A stretch of 64,000 nucleotides of DNA from Monilinia fructicola. Taxonomy: Eukaryota; Ascomycota; Leotiomycetes; Helotiales; Sclerotiniaceae. Shown here piece after piece: positions 26,230 to 39,961 of the stretch (within the stretch, counting starts at the first letter, position 1; every line of letters starts with the position of its first letter). Under the pieces are notes generated by a model. It saw only the letters and a program-made list of their open reading frames with translations. It was not told the origin of the DNA and searched no databases. Location: NCBI GenBank assembly GCA_008692225.1, contig VICG01000006.1:997501-1061500 (forward strand), given 5' to 3'. The position numbers were made by a program, and so were the translations under genes.

Positions 26230-27178
26230 AACTACAAGATATCGATGAACTTGTCACAAACTTTCAACTCGAAATCAAATTTGGAGGGGAATTTACAAAT
26301 CGTGGGGCATTATGCGGCCGCAGCGCTAGCGTGCCCGGACGACACCACTTGAACAATGGGGATTCACAACCGAAGGTCAACAGGAGCTCACCGGGAGTGA
26401 TTCCCGCATATAATCAGTAGTAAGATATAAGCATACTTGAACAAGGAACGTTCTAGGTGAGGCGTTATTAGTATATTTGTGATAAACACGTTCCTCTTAT
26501 TAATTCACATCAATTGATATACAATATACCTACCTGTATGTATACCTTCCTTGAGCGATATGACGAGCCTACATTTAGTATAATCTTACTTCAAGCCGAA
26601 TATCTAGTTCCAACGAGGAATGATAATAGGCTCACCGGGAGCCCACCAGGGACAGTTCCAATCCTCTACTTTCTATTCAGTCGTTTTGGAGCCGTGAGTG
26701 TCTATTTTTTCAATAAGAATACAAGTATAGTTAATTGTAGAAATACATTGATATCAAGCTAAATGACAAACCTTTTGAATGGCCATTTTCCTACTTGATA
26801 ATCTCACAATCTATTTATTCATTCAATGATGGAGCAAAAAGATAATCCCATTTCACCCGAGTAAATACCAAACGATTATATTATCTTAGTCTTTCATTTT
26901 CTGATCTAAGATCTAAAGGTGGTTCTTAAAGCATGTACACAATAGAATGAATAGAAGGGCTGCCTTTCGTATCTCATACAACGGATGTCGAATCCTGCTC
27001 GAAACTTTCCTTGCTGCGGTTTGTCATGAAAGCAAACCCGATGGCAGTGAATGATTGCAATATCCTTGAATCAACAAGAAATTGCATCCATATCTTTCCG
27101 GATCCTAAGCGTCACACCCACACGTCCCCTACCCAACATGTCTCCAACCGGTACGGTACCATTCCACTCATATACCTG
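26230..27178. other. TYW1/LPMO intergenic region
   Basis: About 0.95 kb of AT-rich sequence between the TYW1 start and the 3' end of the LPMO gene. It should carry the TYW1 promoter and the LPMO 3' UTR. The short open frames show no family resemblance. Confidence 0.45.
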
Positions 27179-28652
27179 TTATCCACAAACCCCAAAGTCG
27201 CCCTGACATCCTGTTCCACAGTAATCATTCCCACTCCCACAATACCCAGCTTGACTACAGCATTCTCCCAACGTACTTCCCTTACAAGTCTGGCCATCCC
27301 CACTACCACAACTCCCATCCTCACTAACCTTCAAGTTGCCCGACTCCACCACCGTCGACGCAGCCGCATAAGCCCCTCCCGTCTCCGAAGCAACCGGTGC
27401 AATCGTAGCCGTGGAATCCATCTTCGCCGTCGCCGTCATCTTCGCAAGAGCAGGCGGTCCATTGAACTTTCCAGCTTCACAACCATGCTGAATCTCCGTA
27501 CAATGCGCCTCCCAATCCCTACATCCCGCATCACCTGTCGGCGGCGCACTATCGTAGCAAACCGTCGTCTGATTCCAACAATCGGAGCTAGCATCCCAAC
27601 ACCCAGCCTCGGTTGTATAGGTTGCGACTTCGACCGCCCACCAGTTGGCGTTGGTGAGAACGGCGTTTTGAGGCAGGACACCCTCGGTTTGATCTTGTTT
27701 TGCCGAAAACTTTGCAGCTTTTGCACCGGCTATATCGACGGTGGCGGAGATTCCTGCTTGATATGGTGCGGGACCAGCCATTTCATATGGTGTAGAGGGT
27801 GGATCCCAGACATTGTAAAGAACAGAAGGATCGCTGATCTTTACATAACCTGGAATACTCACCGTGTCTTTAGGCACAGCTGTTCCGGTAGACTCGAGAT
27901 AGATTTGTGCACAGCCGACGTAAAATTGTGGGTTCGGAGGAGATTTGTCTGCTTGATGGAGGGCGAGAAGTTCAGGGCGCGCGAGATAGTATCCGCCTGC
28001 AATATCGCTTGGGATGGTTACAGAGAGATAGCCATTATTCTGAATGAGTTTCTCGGTGCACCATTGTTGCGTGCTATTGTCATAACCGTCGTCCCAGATT
28101 TTGAACCAGCCTTTGGGGAGTTAGTAATACTCGGGAGCAGTGGAAGTAAAAGGCACAACGTTATTCATTTCCGTGCTTGCAGCCTTCAATGAATATAGAA
28201 AACAAAAATCAATCCACTTACCAGATCCAACAGCCGTATCATTAATAGAAGAAGCCACCCGCTTCATATAGACAGCGCAAGGGCCCTTATGGCTAGAATC
28301 AATAGCACCAGCCTTCGAACCATCCGCATATTCACGAAATAAGAAGCTCAACTTCGAAGTCTGATTGACTGAACAGACACGATCAACTCCCGTCGTACCG
28401 TTGAATCCTATCATCATTAGCATTATCCACACATAGATTTCGATCTACAACAAACTTACCACAAGCCATAGAATCGCTATCTAAATCGTTGATAGGAAAC
28501 GTCGCAGTGCTAGGATCTGAAGGCATACGGATACAAGTTCCGTCGCCGTTCGATACATCATTTACAAAGAGAGTCGTAAAGACCGTATGACCAACCACGA
28601 GCTGCGAAGAATAAAATGCCACCAGGGCAAGTGTAAATAGAGAGAAATGCAT
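27179..28652 (-). CDS. Secreted AA9 lytic polysaccharide monooxygenase with C-terminal CBM18
   Basis: Copper-dependent polysaccharide oxidase, secreted. Exons are 28652-28460, 28407-28222 and 28110-27179, encoding 436 residues; intron 2 has a perfect TACTAAC branch site. A 21-residue signal peptide (MHFSLFTLALVAFYSSQLVVG) ends exactly before His22 (HTVFTTLFVND), the N-terminal histidine of the AA9 histidine brace. The second copper His is probably that in DSSHKGPCAVYMK, and the Gln/axial Tyr motif is QFYVGCAQIYLES. After the catalytic domain comes a cysteine-rich linker (AGCWDASSDCWNQTTVC), then Ala/Thr/Ser-rich sequence, then a chitin-binding type-1 (CBM18) module at the very C-terminus with eight cysteines (ECCSQAGYCGSGNDYCG). 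AA9 enzymes usually act on cellulose or other beta-glucans, while CBM18 binds chitin, so the real target is open. The frame is intact. Confidence 0.93.
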
Positions 28653-29860
28653 TTTCTTCGAAAGATCTACTTCTGAGAAAAGTGTGTAGACAGTATTGGA
28701 CGCCTGCTTACGATACTGTATGTAATATTGAAGAAATGTAAATGATTGCAAAGGAGTTCTTTCCTCTCTAAGGAAACAAAAGAGTGTATTGTGAATAGAA
28801 GAAAACAAAAAAAAGAATCCTGATGATTCGAAAAGTGGTGATTAAAGACGTTGAGAAGGAAAACAGGATTTTGTGTTGCTATTGTACACAATCAGAATCG
28901 TTTATATTGTTTTCCATATGACAGACGAACTTTTGCTCGATTGTATACTTGAATCTCCTATTCACTTCAGCCACACATAATAAGCAATTTAATAATTGAA
29001 TACTTGTACTTTGTACGAGAATGTAAGGACTTTACTTTTTCCTGTGCTCTTGTTTGGCCATTGAGACAACCCAAACTGCTGCTGGCCTACAACGGATAGA
29101 AAAGAAAAGAATCCATATCATCTACGGTATCTACATAATGCATGTCAATCCTATAACCTACGAAAAGACCCATGGAACGATCTGGACATGAAGTCATGAA
29201 GTCAAAAGGCGCAGCTGGAAGGACATTTGATGTCTGTGTGACCAAATCGTTTATTGGTCCACAGTTTCCCTCGAGAAATTGAGGAGGGCGTTAAACAATT
29301 AAAGACATTTTCGTTTCGTTTCAGAAACCCGCCCCTTTCCTTAGTTTGAGAAACAACCGCCAATAAATATATATATCGTTTACATAAGTACATAGACTTT
29401 ATGCGCCTTTGCAGCTCCTACAAGGGCTTTCACGATCCTATCGTCTGCTTCCAAGGTTGTCATAAATTGCATCAAAAAGTAACAATATCTTGCGTTGCCC
29501 GGGTGTTCCTCAACTCCCAACACCAAACACAGCATGATATTTAATGTCCAAGGAGCTGCAAATAAATGCCCTATGTGAACACAATCCCTTGGATTGAGAT
29601 TTGACAACAAGTAAATCGTGTCTCGAAACACTTTTGAGATTTTAAGGAGAAGAGATTCATTTTCAATTCATGCACGGTAATCCACCGGCGTAGATCAAGG
29701 CATACACAAAAGTTTGTCCCTTGAACTTCAGAGTATTAGGCAAGTTCTTCAACACTTCCCCCCAAAATCTTTCACTTGATATCTTTTTTGATTGCCCGCT
29801 ATGCTCGATTTAATACATTTATGGTACATCCTCCGTCAACTCTTTATTTCGTGAAAGCAT
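28653..29860. other. LPMO promoter region and HSP10 3' flank
   Basis: About 1.2 kb of mostly AT-rich DNA. The first 250 bases should be the LPMO promoter and leader. An open frame at 29380-29631 on the minus strand (83 residues) has no recognisable motif and is probably chance. No RNA gene or repeat was noticed. Confidence 0.45.
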
Positions 29861-30550
29861 TTACTCGTTAATTTTTGCAAGGATACTATATATTTCGTCA
29901 GTAACCTGCTTCAAGTCAAGAAAGCGTGCGAGTATGTAGAACTTACTCATGGTCTCTGAACAAGGAGTATTCTTCTTCTCCAACCTTAACTGGTGATCCT
30001 CCGTACTACTTCAAGTCAGCACAGCTCAACCCATATGTGCCACAACTTCAGCATCCTATCGCTGCCGATCCATTCTGCATCCATCCATCCATCCATCCAT
30101 CCAACCCATCACAAGAATAGCTCCAAACAAATATCTTTGAGCCCCCTTCCCTCCGCCCCCTTCACCCACAGCACAGAACACCAATCAACATACCTGAGGA
30201 ATTAAAACCCTATCACCAGCCTGAACACTACAGCTGACTCTCTTTCCATCCTTGTCCAAACCTCCAGGTCCAACAGCCAAAACTCTAGCCTCGTTGAGCT
30301 CTTTAACACTTGACTCTGGGAGGAAGATACCGCTTGCGGTTTTGGTCTCAGCCTTGATTCTTTGGACCAAGACACGGTCGAGAAGAGGAGCGAGGGATTT
30401 GATTGACTTAAGAGCGGTAGACTACAAAATCAATATCCATTAGTTGCTGCAGCGCCCGAAGCTATAATGCCATGACAGAAGATTTGTATGAGGACCGAGC
30501 CAGCAACCGAGAAGTTGGGCTCGAAGCAAATTGCAAAGCTTACTCACCAT
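29861..30550 (-). CDS. HSP10: Mitochondrial 10 kDa chaperonin HSP10
   Basis: Co-chaperonin (GroES type) that caps HSP60 in the mitochondrial matrix. Four exons: 30550-30548, 30421-30194, 30005-29947 and 29885-29861, encoding 104 residues. The first coding exon is only the ATG, followed directly by GTGAGT; the protein continues STALKSIKSLAPLLDRVLVQ after a 126-base intron. Diagnostic GroES features are LLDRVLVQRIKAETKTASGI, the mobile-loop residues that follow, VLAVGPGGLDKDGKR, GDRVLIPQYGGSPVK and the ending LFRDHDILAKINE. Intron 2 (188 bases) contains a short ATCC repeat. The total length of 315 coding bases is an exact multiple of three, which supports the splice model. Confidence 0.95.
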
Positions 30551-32854
30551 CTTGAATGCAGTTAAAGTTTACACTGGAAAGGATTTGCAGAAAGTTGTTT
30601 GGAAGATATCAGAGAACTGGAAGCTTGGAGGGTTGGGTGTGGAGAAAAATAATTTGTATCTCTCCCTCGCGGAGAAAGAGAGTTCTCGAATCTTCTTTAA
30701 CCGAACATCGGCTATTGATCAAGACACCCGGTCACATGATTTTATATATCCAGATGATAGCAACCTCAAGCTCAATGATATACGTTATATGTGGTAACCC
30801 ATTGTCAACTACACGAATGCTTTTTGCTCCTGCATCTCGTGCTTCAAACTAATAACAATCGGCATCAACTGCTTCATCCAGATTCATAAACATGTCTTCA
30901 TCACCCCCTCAAGCCTCAACATACACACCAAGCTATAATCCCAAATAAAACAGAATATCCTCCTCCCCAACCCCTCAATTCCCTCCCACACTCATCCATC
31001 TACCCTAAGATCATCAACAGCAAATACCTCAAAACCCCGTACCCTCACCGTGCACTTGACGCCAATCTAACACTTCCTCAAACATGCATCACTGCTATGC
31101 ATCACTGTCCAGATTGACCACTGAGCCGGAGTCCGCTCACCTGCTCTCGCCGTGCCAGCCCAGCCTGGAAGTATCACCTCTCAACTGCTCGAGCAAAAGG
31201 AGTCGAGGCTTCCAAGCTTGTTGCTACAACCTCTTATGAAAGGATACGTATCACCCCCAACTCCCTTGATTCGAAGCCGCTCCAATTCCGACATTGTCTA
31301 TGCAAACTCTCGCATCACACTCACGTACGTTGCCCACAACTCACCCTATATGGTCAATTGGCTGGCGCTATGCAATTCGAGAAGAAGCATCATGCGATCT
31401 GTACCACTTCCCATCAAGTCAGCATAATGCATACAAGTAGAGCATAGCGAGACATATTGTGTGCCCATGATGAATAGCGCGCCTCCATTCTGGTGATATT
31501 CTGCTGCGTACACACAATAAGGATATTACCGTGAATCTCCCAACTTCGTAGGCTTTCGCAGACAAAAGGACTAGGAAGAGGTACGGGTCCCCATGCCCAG
31601 AACTCGATATTGTTAGCATAGAGTCGTTCCTCGACGACTATGTTGTTACTGCCGAGAAGCTGCCTCTATCGGGTGTTGATGCACAGGAGGCCAAGCATCC
31701 AAAAGGTCTTGTGGGCAAGAATCAGTTCGATACGTAAGAGATGGAACAAGGATTTCCAGAAGCTTTACCGCGGCCAGAAGTGGTGGATGCGGTACTTGAA
31801 TGGGGCCACACCCGAGGGATGGAAAAGAGACGAGTGATTTGAGAGTTATGCATGCGAGCAGTAGAACTGCACCATCAACCCGGCTTACTCGAGTATATGT
31901 AGACCACGAATTAGTAACGCCATCCACCACTCACCCCTTCGCCCTCTCCACCCTCTCTCATCTTACCCTACCCTACCCCATCCCAACCCACACCACCCCA
32001 ATCTACAACCCGACGATCACCAACTTCCCCAACAACCCTCAAAACCTCAATTGATCTCACCAGTATCCACTCCCTCCACCCTCTTCACAAGCACAAAACC
32101 ACAAAACCTCAAATCCACCAAGCTTCCCCGCCCACCAAACCACAACAATTCAACTTCCAATTCCAAACAGAGACAGAGAAAGAGAAAGAGACAAACAGCA
32201 ACAACGAAACATCACTCATCATCATCATCCTCTCCTCTCCCCACCCACCTCTCATCCATAGCTCCCACCTCCCACCTCCCACCTCGCTCTCCGGTCCCCA
32301 GTCCCCAGTCCCCAGTCCCCCCTTTCCTTCCCTGCCTCAAAAGGACGTGCTGGCGAGCGATGTTGACACTCGCCAAAGAGTTTTGATACCCATCTAGCTC
32401 TGAGCAGGTCCTTTGCGGTTACAAATAGGGTATTTTTGCTTTAATTCTGTTCCCACCGAGCTTTCTAAGCATGTGGTGGAGCAATTGACGATCAGAAGCA
32501 AAACGACACTCACTACACGTAAGATAGACGAACAGCAGAAGGTGTGAGATGTATATATAGCTTATGCTTCAATTAAAGATTTTTTGTCTTCCATAATAAG
32601 AACGACTCATCATTACCCCTATCTATAACGGCCCCGAGGTATGTATCTAGTACCAAAATAATATAAACCTCCATAATCCTATGGATATACAATCTACTAC
32701 AATTCCAACTATCAAGAAACGAGCCTTATGAACTGCACTGTAAAGCAGTGCTATCAATATGAACCAACCTATGTAAATCATCCACCAAAAACGCCCCCTA
32801 TTCCTCCTGACCATAAATATGCAAACCGAGTCATCCAAGTCTACGTAAAATTCG
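30551..32854. other. 2.3 kb gene-poor region with a decayed coding trace
   Basis: No intact gene is seen between HSP10 and the kinase. On the plus strand about 31552-31839 one frame stays open apart from a single in-frame TAA at about 31735. It reads like protein (for example LPLSGVDAQEAKHPKGLVGK, then EMEQGFPEALPRPEVVDAVL), but I cannot assign a family. About 31900-32340 is C-rich low-complexity sequence with short tandem CCCACCT and CCCCAGT units. The trace may be the remnant of a gene. Confidence 0.35.
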
Positions 32855-35602
32855 TTATTTGGCGGAAGGTTGTGGTGCTGGTGGCTCAAGGGTGTGTACA
32901 TGACCTGGAGCTGATATGGCATTGCCGTCTGCATCTTGACGACATATTACTGTATCTCTGACCCAGGGATCTTCAAGTATTTGTGCCATTGTGGCTCGCT
33001 TTTTAGGATCAAGCTTTAACATTAGCCCGATGATCTTTCTACTCTCTCTTGGTAAAAGTCGGAGTAACCTCCATGGTCCTTTGATCACTTCTGCCTTTGG
33101 AGGCTCCTTCTTTCCTTCTTCAATGGAATTAATTAGAGTGATCATAGAAGGGACGGAAGAGCCTGGTTCGTTCTTTGAATGAGTAGATTTCGTATCAGAA
33201 TCCTTGGCAGGTGCTACAACTTCGCCATCGTGCACTTCCGCTCCTGGCGATGGGGGAGAAGCAAACAATTTGTAGGAGTTATCTGTCACCCTTGGCATTT
33301 TCCATGGAAATCGACGTAAAGACATGCAACAGAAGATAATTGCCAGGGACCAGATATCAGCTGGCTGTGGGTCATATTTCTTCTCATCATACACCTCTGG
33401 AGCAAGGTAAGGATCAGAGCCAACAATGCCTACGGTAAGCATGTCAGTACAGCTTTGAGAATAGGGTTTCAGATGACTTACCACTGGCTAGCGTGATACC
33501 TCCCTCAAAAGGATACAAGAACACGCTGGCGCTACCGAAATCGATGATCTTCATAATTCCATGTTGGTTCACAACCACGTTATCGAGCTTGAGATCGCGA
33601 TGGGCTAAACCCATACTGTGCAAGTATGTGACACCACTCAAGATCTGGAGAAAAGAGCAGGTGACCTCCTCTCTCGACATTTTGCCAGTCATGACAACAG
33701 CAAATAGATCATAAGGCGCATATTCCATGACCTCGTACCATTTTCCCTTCTCCTGCACAATGTCCAATGTTTCGATAATATTGCCATGATGGAGAGTTGA
33801 TCCTATACAAAATTCGGCAGTCACCTTCTTCGTGTATTCTTTTTCTGATTCGTATGAATGTCTGGCCCGGAATTCCTTTACAGCAAATGTTTTACCATCG
33901 CTGCTTCGCTTCATCAGACGCACAGAGCCTCCGGCCCCAGCTCCAAGGACTTTCCCAAACTTGCCATATTTCGAAGTCAACCCGTGATCGTCACCAAATG
34001 GAAGTTGTTGAGAGCCCTTGCTAAAAGGTGGTGATTTGTTCAATGAGTGGCCAGATTTAGACGAGGGTGTGGGTGAACCAGCACGCTTAACTTTATCTTG
34101 ACCAATTTTCAAAAATCGCTTGAGCTCCGACATGGAACCGTGTGCTTTGTGAATCGTCGATGCACTTTCATCATGAGCACCGGATAAATGGTTCTTGTGC
34201 CAAACAAGCCAGTATGTCGTTTTTCGACACCTTGCGATGGTGCTTTTACATCCGCCGAGCTTTTAGAGGATCTAGGTAAGCTTGATGTGGATGAGCTTGG
34301 AGATTGCCGATTCTTTGCACCTATCGCAGTAAATCTGAACCGTGACTCAATAGCTTCGGCGTTTTTAGGCTGTGGAACTCTCCTAGATGCGGCATAAGGA
34401 TCATCTACATCCCCATTGGGCGTAAAGGGTCTGCTGTAAGCGGATGGCGTAGCAGAACGAACAGGGCTGGCTTCTCGGGAAACCAAAACGGATGTGTCGT
34501 TTCCTGTTGGGCCAATGGAAAAAGTGTGATGCGGTTTGGTTTGAGCGGGGTCCGTCGAGTGGCTCATAGGGCTATTAATTATATGTCCGGAAGATCCCGG
34601 GCGAGATGCATCGGCATTTGTGGTTGAAGGCGAGGTTCCAGGTGGTGAAATCTGAGGAGTCACCGCAGCAGGATCCGCTTCCGCCGCCACCTTCTGAAGC
34701 GGAGCTCCCTTCACTGCTTCCATCGGGGCATCTCTCGATCGTGTTGCCGCAGGCGTGATGGGTGGGGAATGCATGGATGATGTTCGAGGACTATCATGTG
34801 GAGAAGGCCGATTCGAGGAATTTCGAGTGTTATATCTGCTAGGCTCTCGCGAGTTCTCTTCTGTTGAAGGTATCTATTATATAACGGGTCAGCAGGGGGG
34901 TCCCAGTAGAAGTCACGGTAGAAATTAAAGTCATGTTAATATACAACAACGGCATGCACTATTGTGGGCCGTATAATGCGCATCCCTTGTCAAAATCTCT
35001 GGGAGTTGCAGGTGGAGTGGAACTCCAGATTGTGGCCCTTAATGCATAAAGACTACTACGACTAGACCTGACCCGCGGTTCTGCCTGAAATTTGCTTTTT
35101 GTCGAGCTTGATACTTCAAGCTAAATCCCAAAGTACACATTGGGGACACCCTTAAAGATATTAGATTTTTCAATTGATAATGACGTACTCTCGAAACTGG
35201 TAAAGACACAGGCTCGAACGCAAAGTGGCTCATACGACGTTCTTGCAGATGAGTGCCATGGAGTGTTTTCGATAACTGATCTATATCTGCCCGGTCCTTG
35301 TTTGATGTATCTTGCGCAGCGCTGTCGTCAGATAGGCCAGTGAAGCCGTCATTCGGTGCTATTTGCTCGTTGACCGCAGCGAAGCGGACTTGAGGGGAAC
35401 CTTCAGTAGAAGTTCTACTTTCTACGTTCAACGGCACAGCACCTGAGGGTCCAACTGGAGCGAAGATTGTTAGCTGCTTCTCCTCAATCTCTTCGGAAAG
35501 GATGCAGTGATCGAATCAACAACGGACAGCGAGAAGGAACCGTTGCAACTCACCAAGCGGGGCCATCTGAGTCGAAGGTGCTGGTTCTTGAGGTTCAGCC
35601 AT
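32855..35602 (-). CDS. SAT4/HAL4-like Ser/Thr protein kinase (one 1-base frameshift)
   Basis: Protein kinase resembling the fungal HAL4/SAT4 (NPR/HAL) group, which stabilises plasma-membrane transporters and supports cation homeostasis; the role here is inferred. Exons are 35602-35554, 35454-35189, 34873-33482 and 33429-32855. The N-terminal half, about 380 residues, is Ser/Pro-rich and disordered. The kinase domain begins at [20 protein letters not shown] (glycine loop near residue 413), with catalytic Lys in [14 protein letters not shown] near 529, DFGSA near 547, and APEVY in the activation segment. It ends with a typical lobe ([18 protein letters not shown]). The frame breaks near 34195-34199, where one base seems missing. 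Supplying it gives [20 protein letters not shown] then [11 protein letters not shown] and a total of 760 residues. Intron 2 (315 bases) is long, so a missed small exon is possible. Confidence 0.85.
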
Positions 35603-36750
<1,148 letters not shown>

Positions 36751-39700
36751 GTAGTAATAATAGTAATAAGTGTATGAGCAAGACGTCAAATAATAACGAA
36801 TTATACTGCTAAATGGTAATTGGTTATATCAATTTCGGCGGATCTCTGGGGGATTTTCAATGGTGATGATGGGGATGGGGATGATGATGATGATGATGAT
36901 AGTGATGATGACGGGATGATGATAATGATGATACAAGTAGTGATAGATATTAGTCGGGTGCTCGAGTAATGATAATACTGGATAATGATAATAGGTACTG
37001 CACAGTAAGAATGGATAAAAAAGAGTAATTAGGTTAAGAGTCAACAAAGCACAGTAATTAATACAGTAAGTAGATAACAAATAAGAGTCAAATATCTTTT
37101 ATTAGTGGAGGAAGGATTTCAGACTTTCAGACTTTCAATAAAAACAAGAGAGAAATGATGACGGGGTTGATGAATTGAATCTGGAATTGAACTTGAAGAG
37201 AGAGACCCGTGGACCCGTGGACCCGTGGACTAACTATACTGTAACGGGTTAAATACACCAGAGAGGATGGCAAATATCACTCCAAATTAATCCATCTGCG
37301 GTCTAACATCAAATTAGGTAATACTCGATGTTTGATGGGATGGGGGAGAAGGAAGTACTGTACGTACGGAGGAGGGTAGCAGGGCTACAATGTTCGGATT
37401 GGTATCGATTTTGATAATCGTAATACTTCAAGGTTATTATTAGTAATGATGATAATAATTAACTTGAAAGATTCAATGAATGGATCCATGGGTTCATTTG
37501 ATGGTAACCAATAGAGCAGGTGCCTAGTAGTGTAACGGTATTGATGTTGTATTCAATTGTAATGATTTGCTGGATATGGGTAAATACGGTATGGATATAT
37601 ATATACAAATATATCCAAATGTATATCCATACCTAGGAATATATATTATGTATCTATATATCTAATACCCCAGTCAGTACCTAATAAGTACCTATATAAA
37701 ATATCCATGGATAGAAGATACCTAGGTAACCTTGGAATGTACTGGATGGAGTAGGTAGGTAAGGTTATTAAGGTTATTGTTGGAATACGATGTAAAGGAT
37801 AAATGGATGGATAGATGAGATTGACATTGATTGATTTGATTGATAGAACATATAAAAAATAATATATGTATATATATGTATTCATTCATATGGTAAAATG
37901 ATATTGGTGATATTGGTGATATTGGTGATATTAATTATATTGATGATATCATTATCAGAAAGAAAATTACACTTTTGATATTAATAAATCCATTGCATTC
38001 ATTTGAATAACTCTACTCTACTTTCCTCTACCCTACCCTACCCCTATCCTACCCTACCCTACCCTACCCTACTCTACTCTACCTCCAACCTCCTCTACGA
38101 CTGTAAAAACAAACTCCTCGACCATCTAACAAACCCAAGACGTAAGTTTCGTCCCTCCTTCCTCATCTCATCTCATTTTCTTTTAATCCTTTCGTCCATG
38201 ACCGGCAAGGTGCCGCCGCTTGAAGAAATTATCCTGAAACCTACCTAGTGCCTACCTCACTTAACGATGCAATGCAAGATGCAAGATGCAAGACTGATTG
38301 ATGTCTTTCGGTATCAAGAAGAGAGTATTGAAGGTCGAGAGGTGAGGTCTCGACCACAATCATCTGGTATTACTAGTTCAAGTAGCTGGAGGTCGGCATT
38401 GCTAGGTAGACATTAGCCATTTTGACAAGGTGGATCAAGCAAGATTCAAAAAAAATAAAAAAATGGAATTTCAGATGGCGTCGATTGACCTAGAACTTAT
38501 TATTACTACCTGGGTAGGTGGTATTTATCTACAAAGAGGCACTCTTCGCTTGTTCTGGTTGTTTGGCTGGCTATTCTGTCTTTAATTATATCTTATATAT
38601 ATACGATATATATATATATATATTCATATAATATATATCTATATAATATATATCCATATACTCGAGTAATACGTATCCATGGATATTCATCTCTATCCTT
38701 TGGAGAAAAAGCGATATTCATTATTCATTCATCCTAACATTTTCGTTCAAACTCTTAATTGCAGAATAGGTAATCTGAATAGGTACGAGGTACCTATTTA
38801 GTTAGGTATGCATTTATCATTAAAGTCATCATTCCTTTTTGCCGAGCAGGTTAAACAAAAGGCTACTCCGCCCCAAATCCATTCATTCATCGAGTCAGGA
38901 CTTAATTTCAGACCTGATGGATACTCGAGTCACAGCTCAGCCCAACCCGTCAAAGTACTACCAGTTCAACAGCTCAGCATGTCTGCTTGGGTGGCTTGCA
39001 CAGAGTACAGTTACTCCGTACAATGTTGCATCGTATCCTTCCTCGGTACACCCGGTAAACATGCATGGTTCATAAGTGGATCATTCTACCTTGGGGGGAT
39101 GCGATTTGGTTTGTAGATCTTCCAGCTGTACACTTGCTTCGCTCTGACACTTAAGGCTGCGTTGGTTTGGTGACAGCTGGGATATAATTTTTCTTCTAGA
39201 CGCCTTCTAGAACTCCACTGACCAGCATCTCGGGCTACAGTAGCACAGTCGTCAGTAACCAATAAGCAGCAACCATCGTCAAAGCAAGCTTGATGGTTGG
39301 TATGTGAGGACCGATCGTAACCGATGATAATCCTGGACCCCGATTTCGCTGTTCTTCCATCTGTAGATTCTGTACTGAGTAATTATACTCCGTAAGTTCG
39401 GAAAAGTATTTTGGGGACATAAAATAATTGATTACTCTATTACACGTGATCTAATTAACTTGCAGGAATCCGGATCTTGTGGTTCGGATTTCCAAGGAGG
39501 GCGATTCCGTTTTTCCGTTCCATCTTGGCAACATGGGAATCTCCCAGAATTTCGAGAACTATTTCGTCTTACCACGCTTATAATCAAGGATTTTGCAGCG
39601 TAAGTATATGGATACTCTTAGCCTTTGGGTCGATTCCCGAACGACACAAATTTGCCAAGTGTGCGATGATAGGAAGGATTTGTATTGATTCATGAATGCT

Positions 39701-39961
39701 CTTCTGCATATTCTGTTGGAGAACAGCGCCATGAATTCGAAACCTCCAGTTGCTGTCCACGTAACCTGGATCTCCTCTTCGAAACATTCTCGACGTCCAA
39801 TCATCATGATTAGTCGAACTAAATCACACCATCTAATCCCAGTCTTTCATCTGAGAGTACCTAGTGTACATACGAATCCCAACGCCGCCGCAATGATATC
39901 TATCACACATGTAAAATTGAACCAGTTTGTTCGAATCAGCTTGATCTACAGCCTCGCCCCT
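36751..39961. repeat. Gene-free tract with many simple repeats
   Basis: This 3.2 kb AT-rich stretch holds a GATGAT array near 36870-36920, three copies of an ACCCGTGG unit near 37205-37230, AT dinucleotide-rich stretches near 37595-37660 and 38595-38665, four GATATTGGT units at about 37901-37935, and a CCTAC pentamer array near 38020-38085. From 38800 to 39960 the sequence is more complex, but none of the open frames resembles a known protein. Confidence 0.8.

Noticed and set aside
27011..28192. 393-residue plus-strand open frame over the LPMO gene
   Set aside because: It is the antisense shadow of the LPMO exons; its Arg/Thr/Ser-rich composition has no motifs, whereas the minus strand gives a full AA9-CBM18 protein.
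38020..38085. CCTAC-rich array as an interstitial telomere
   Set aside because: The unit is a pentamer with variants. Ascomycete telomere repeats are hexamers of TTAGGG/CCCTAA.
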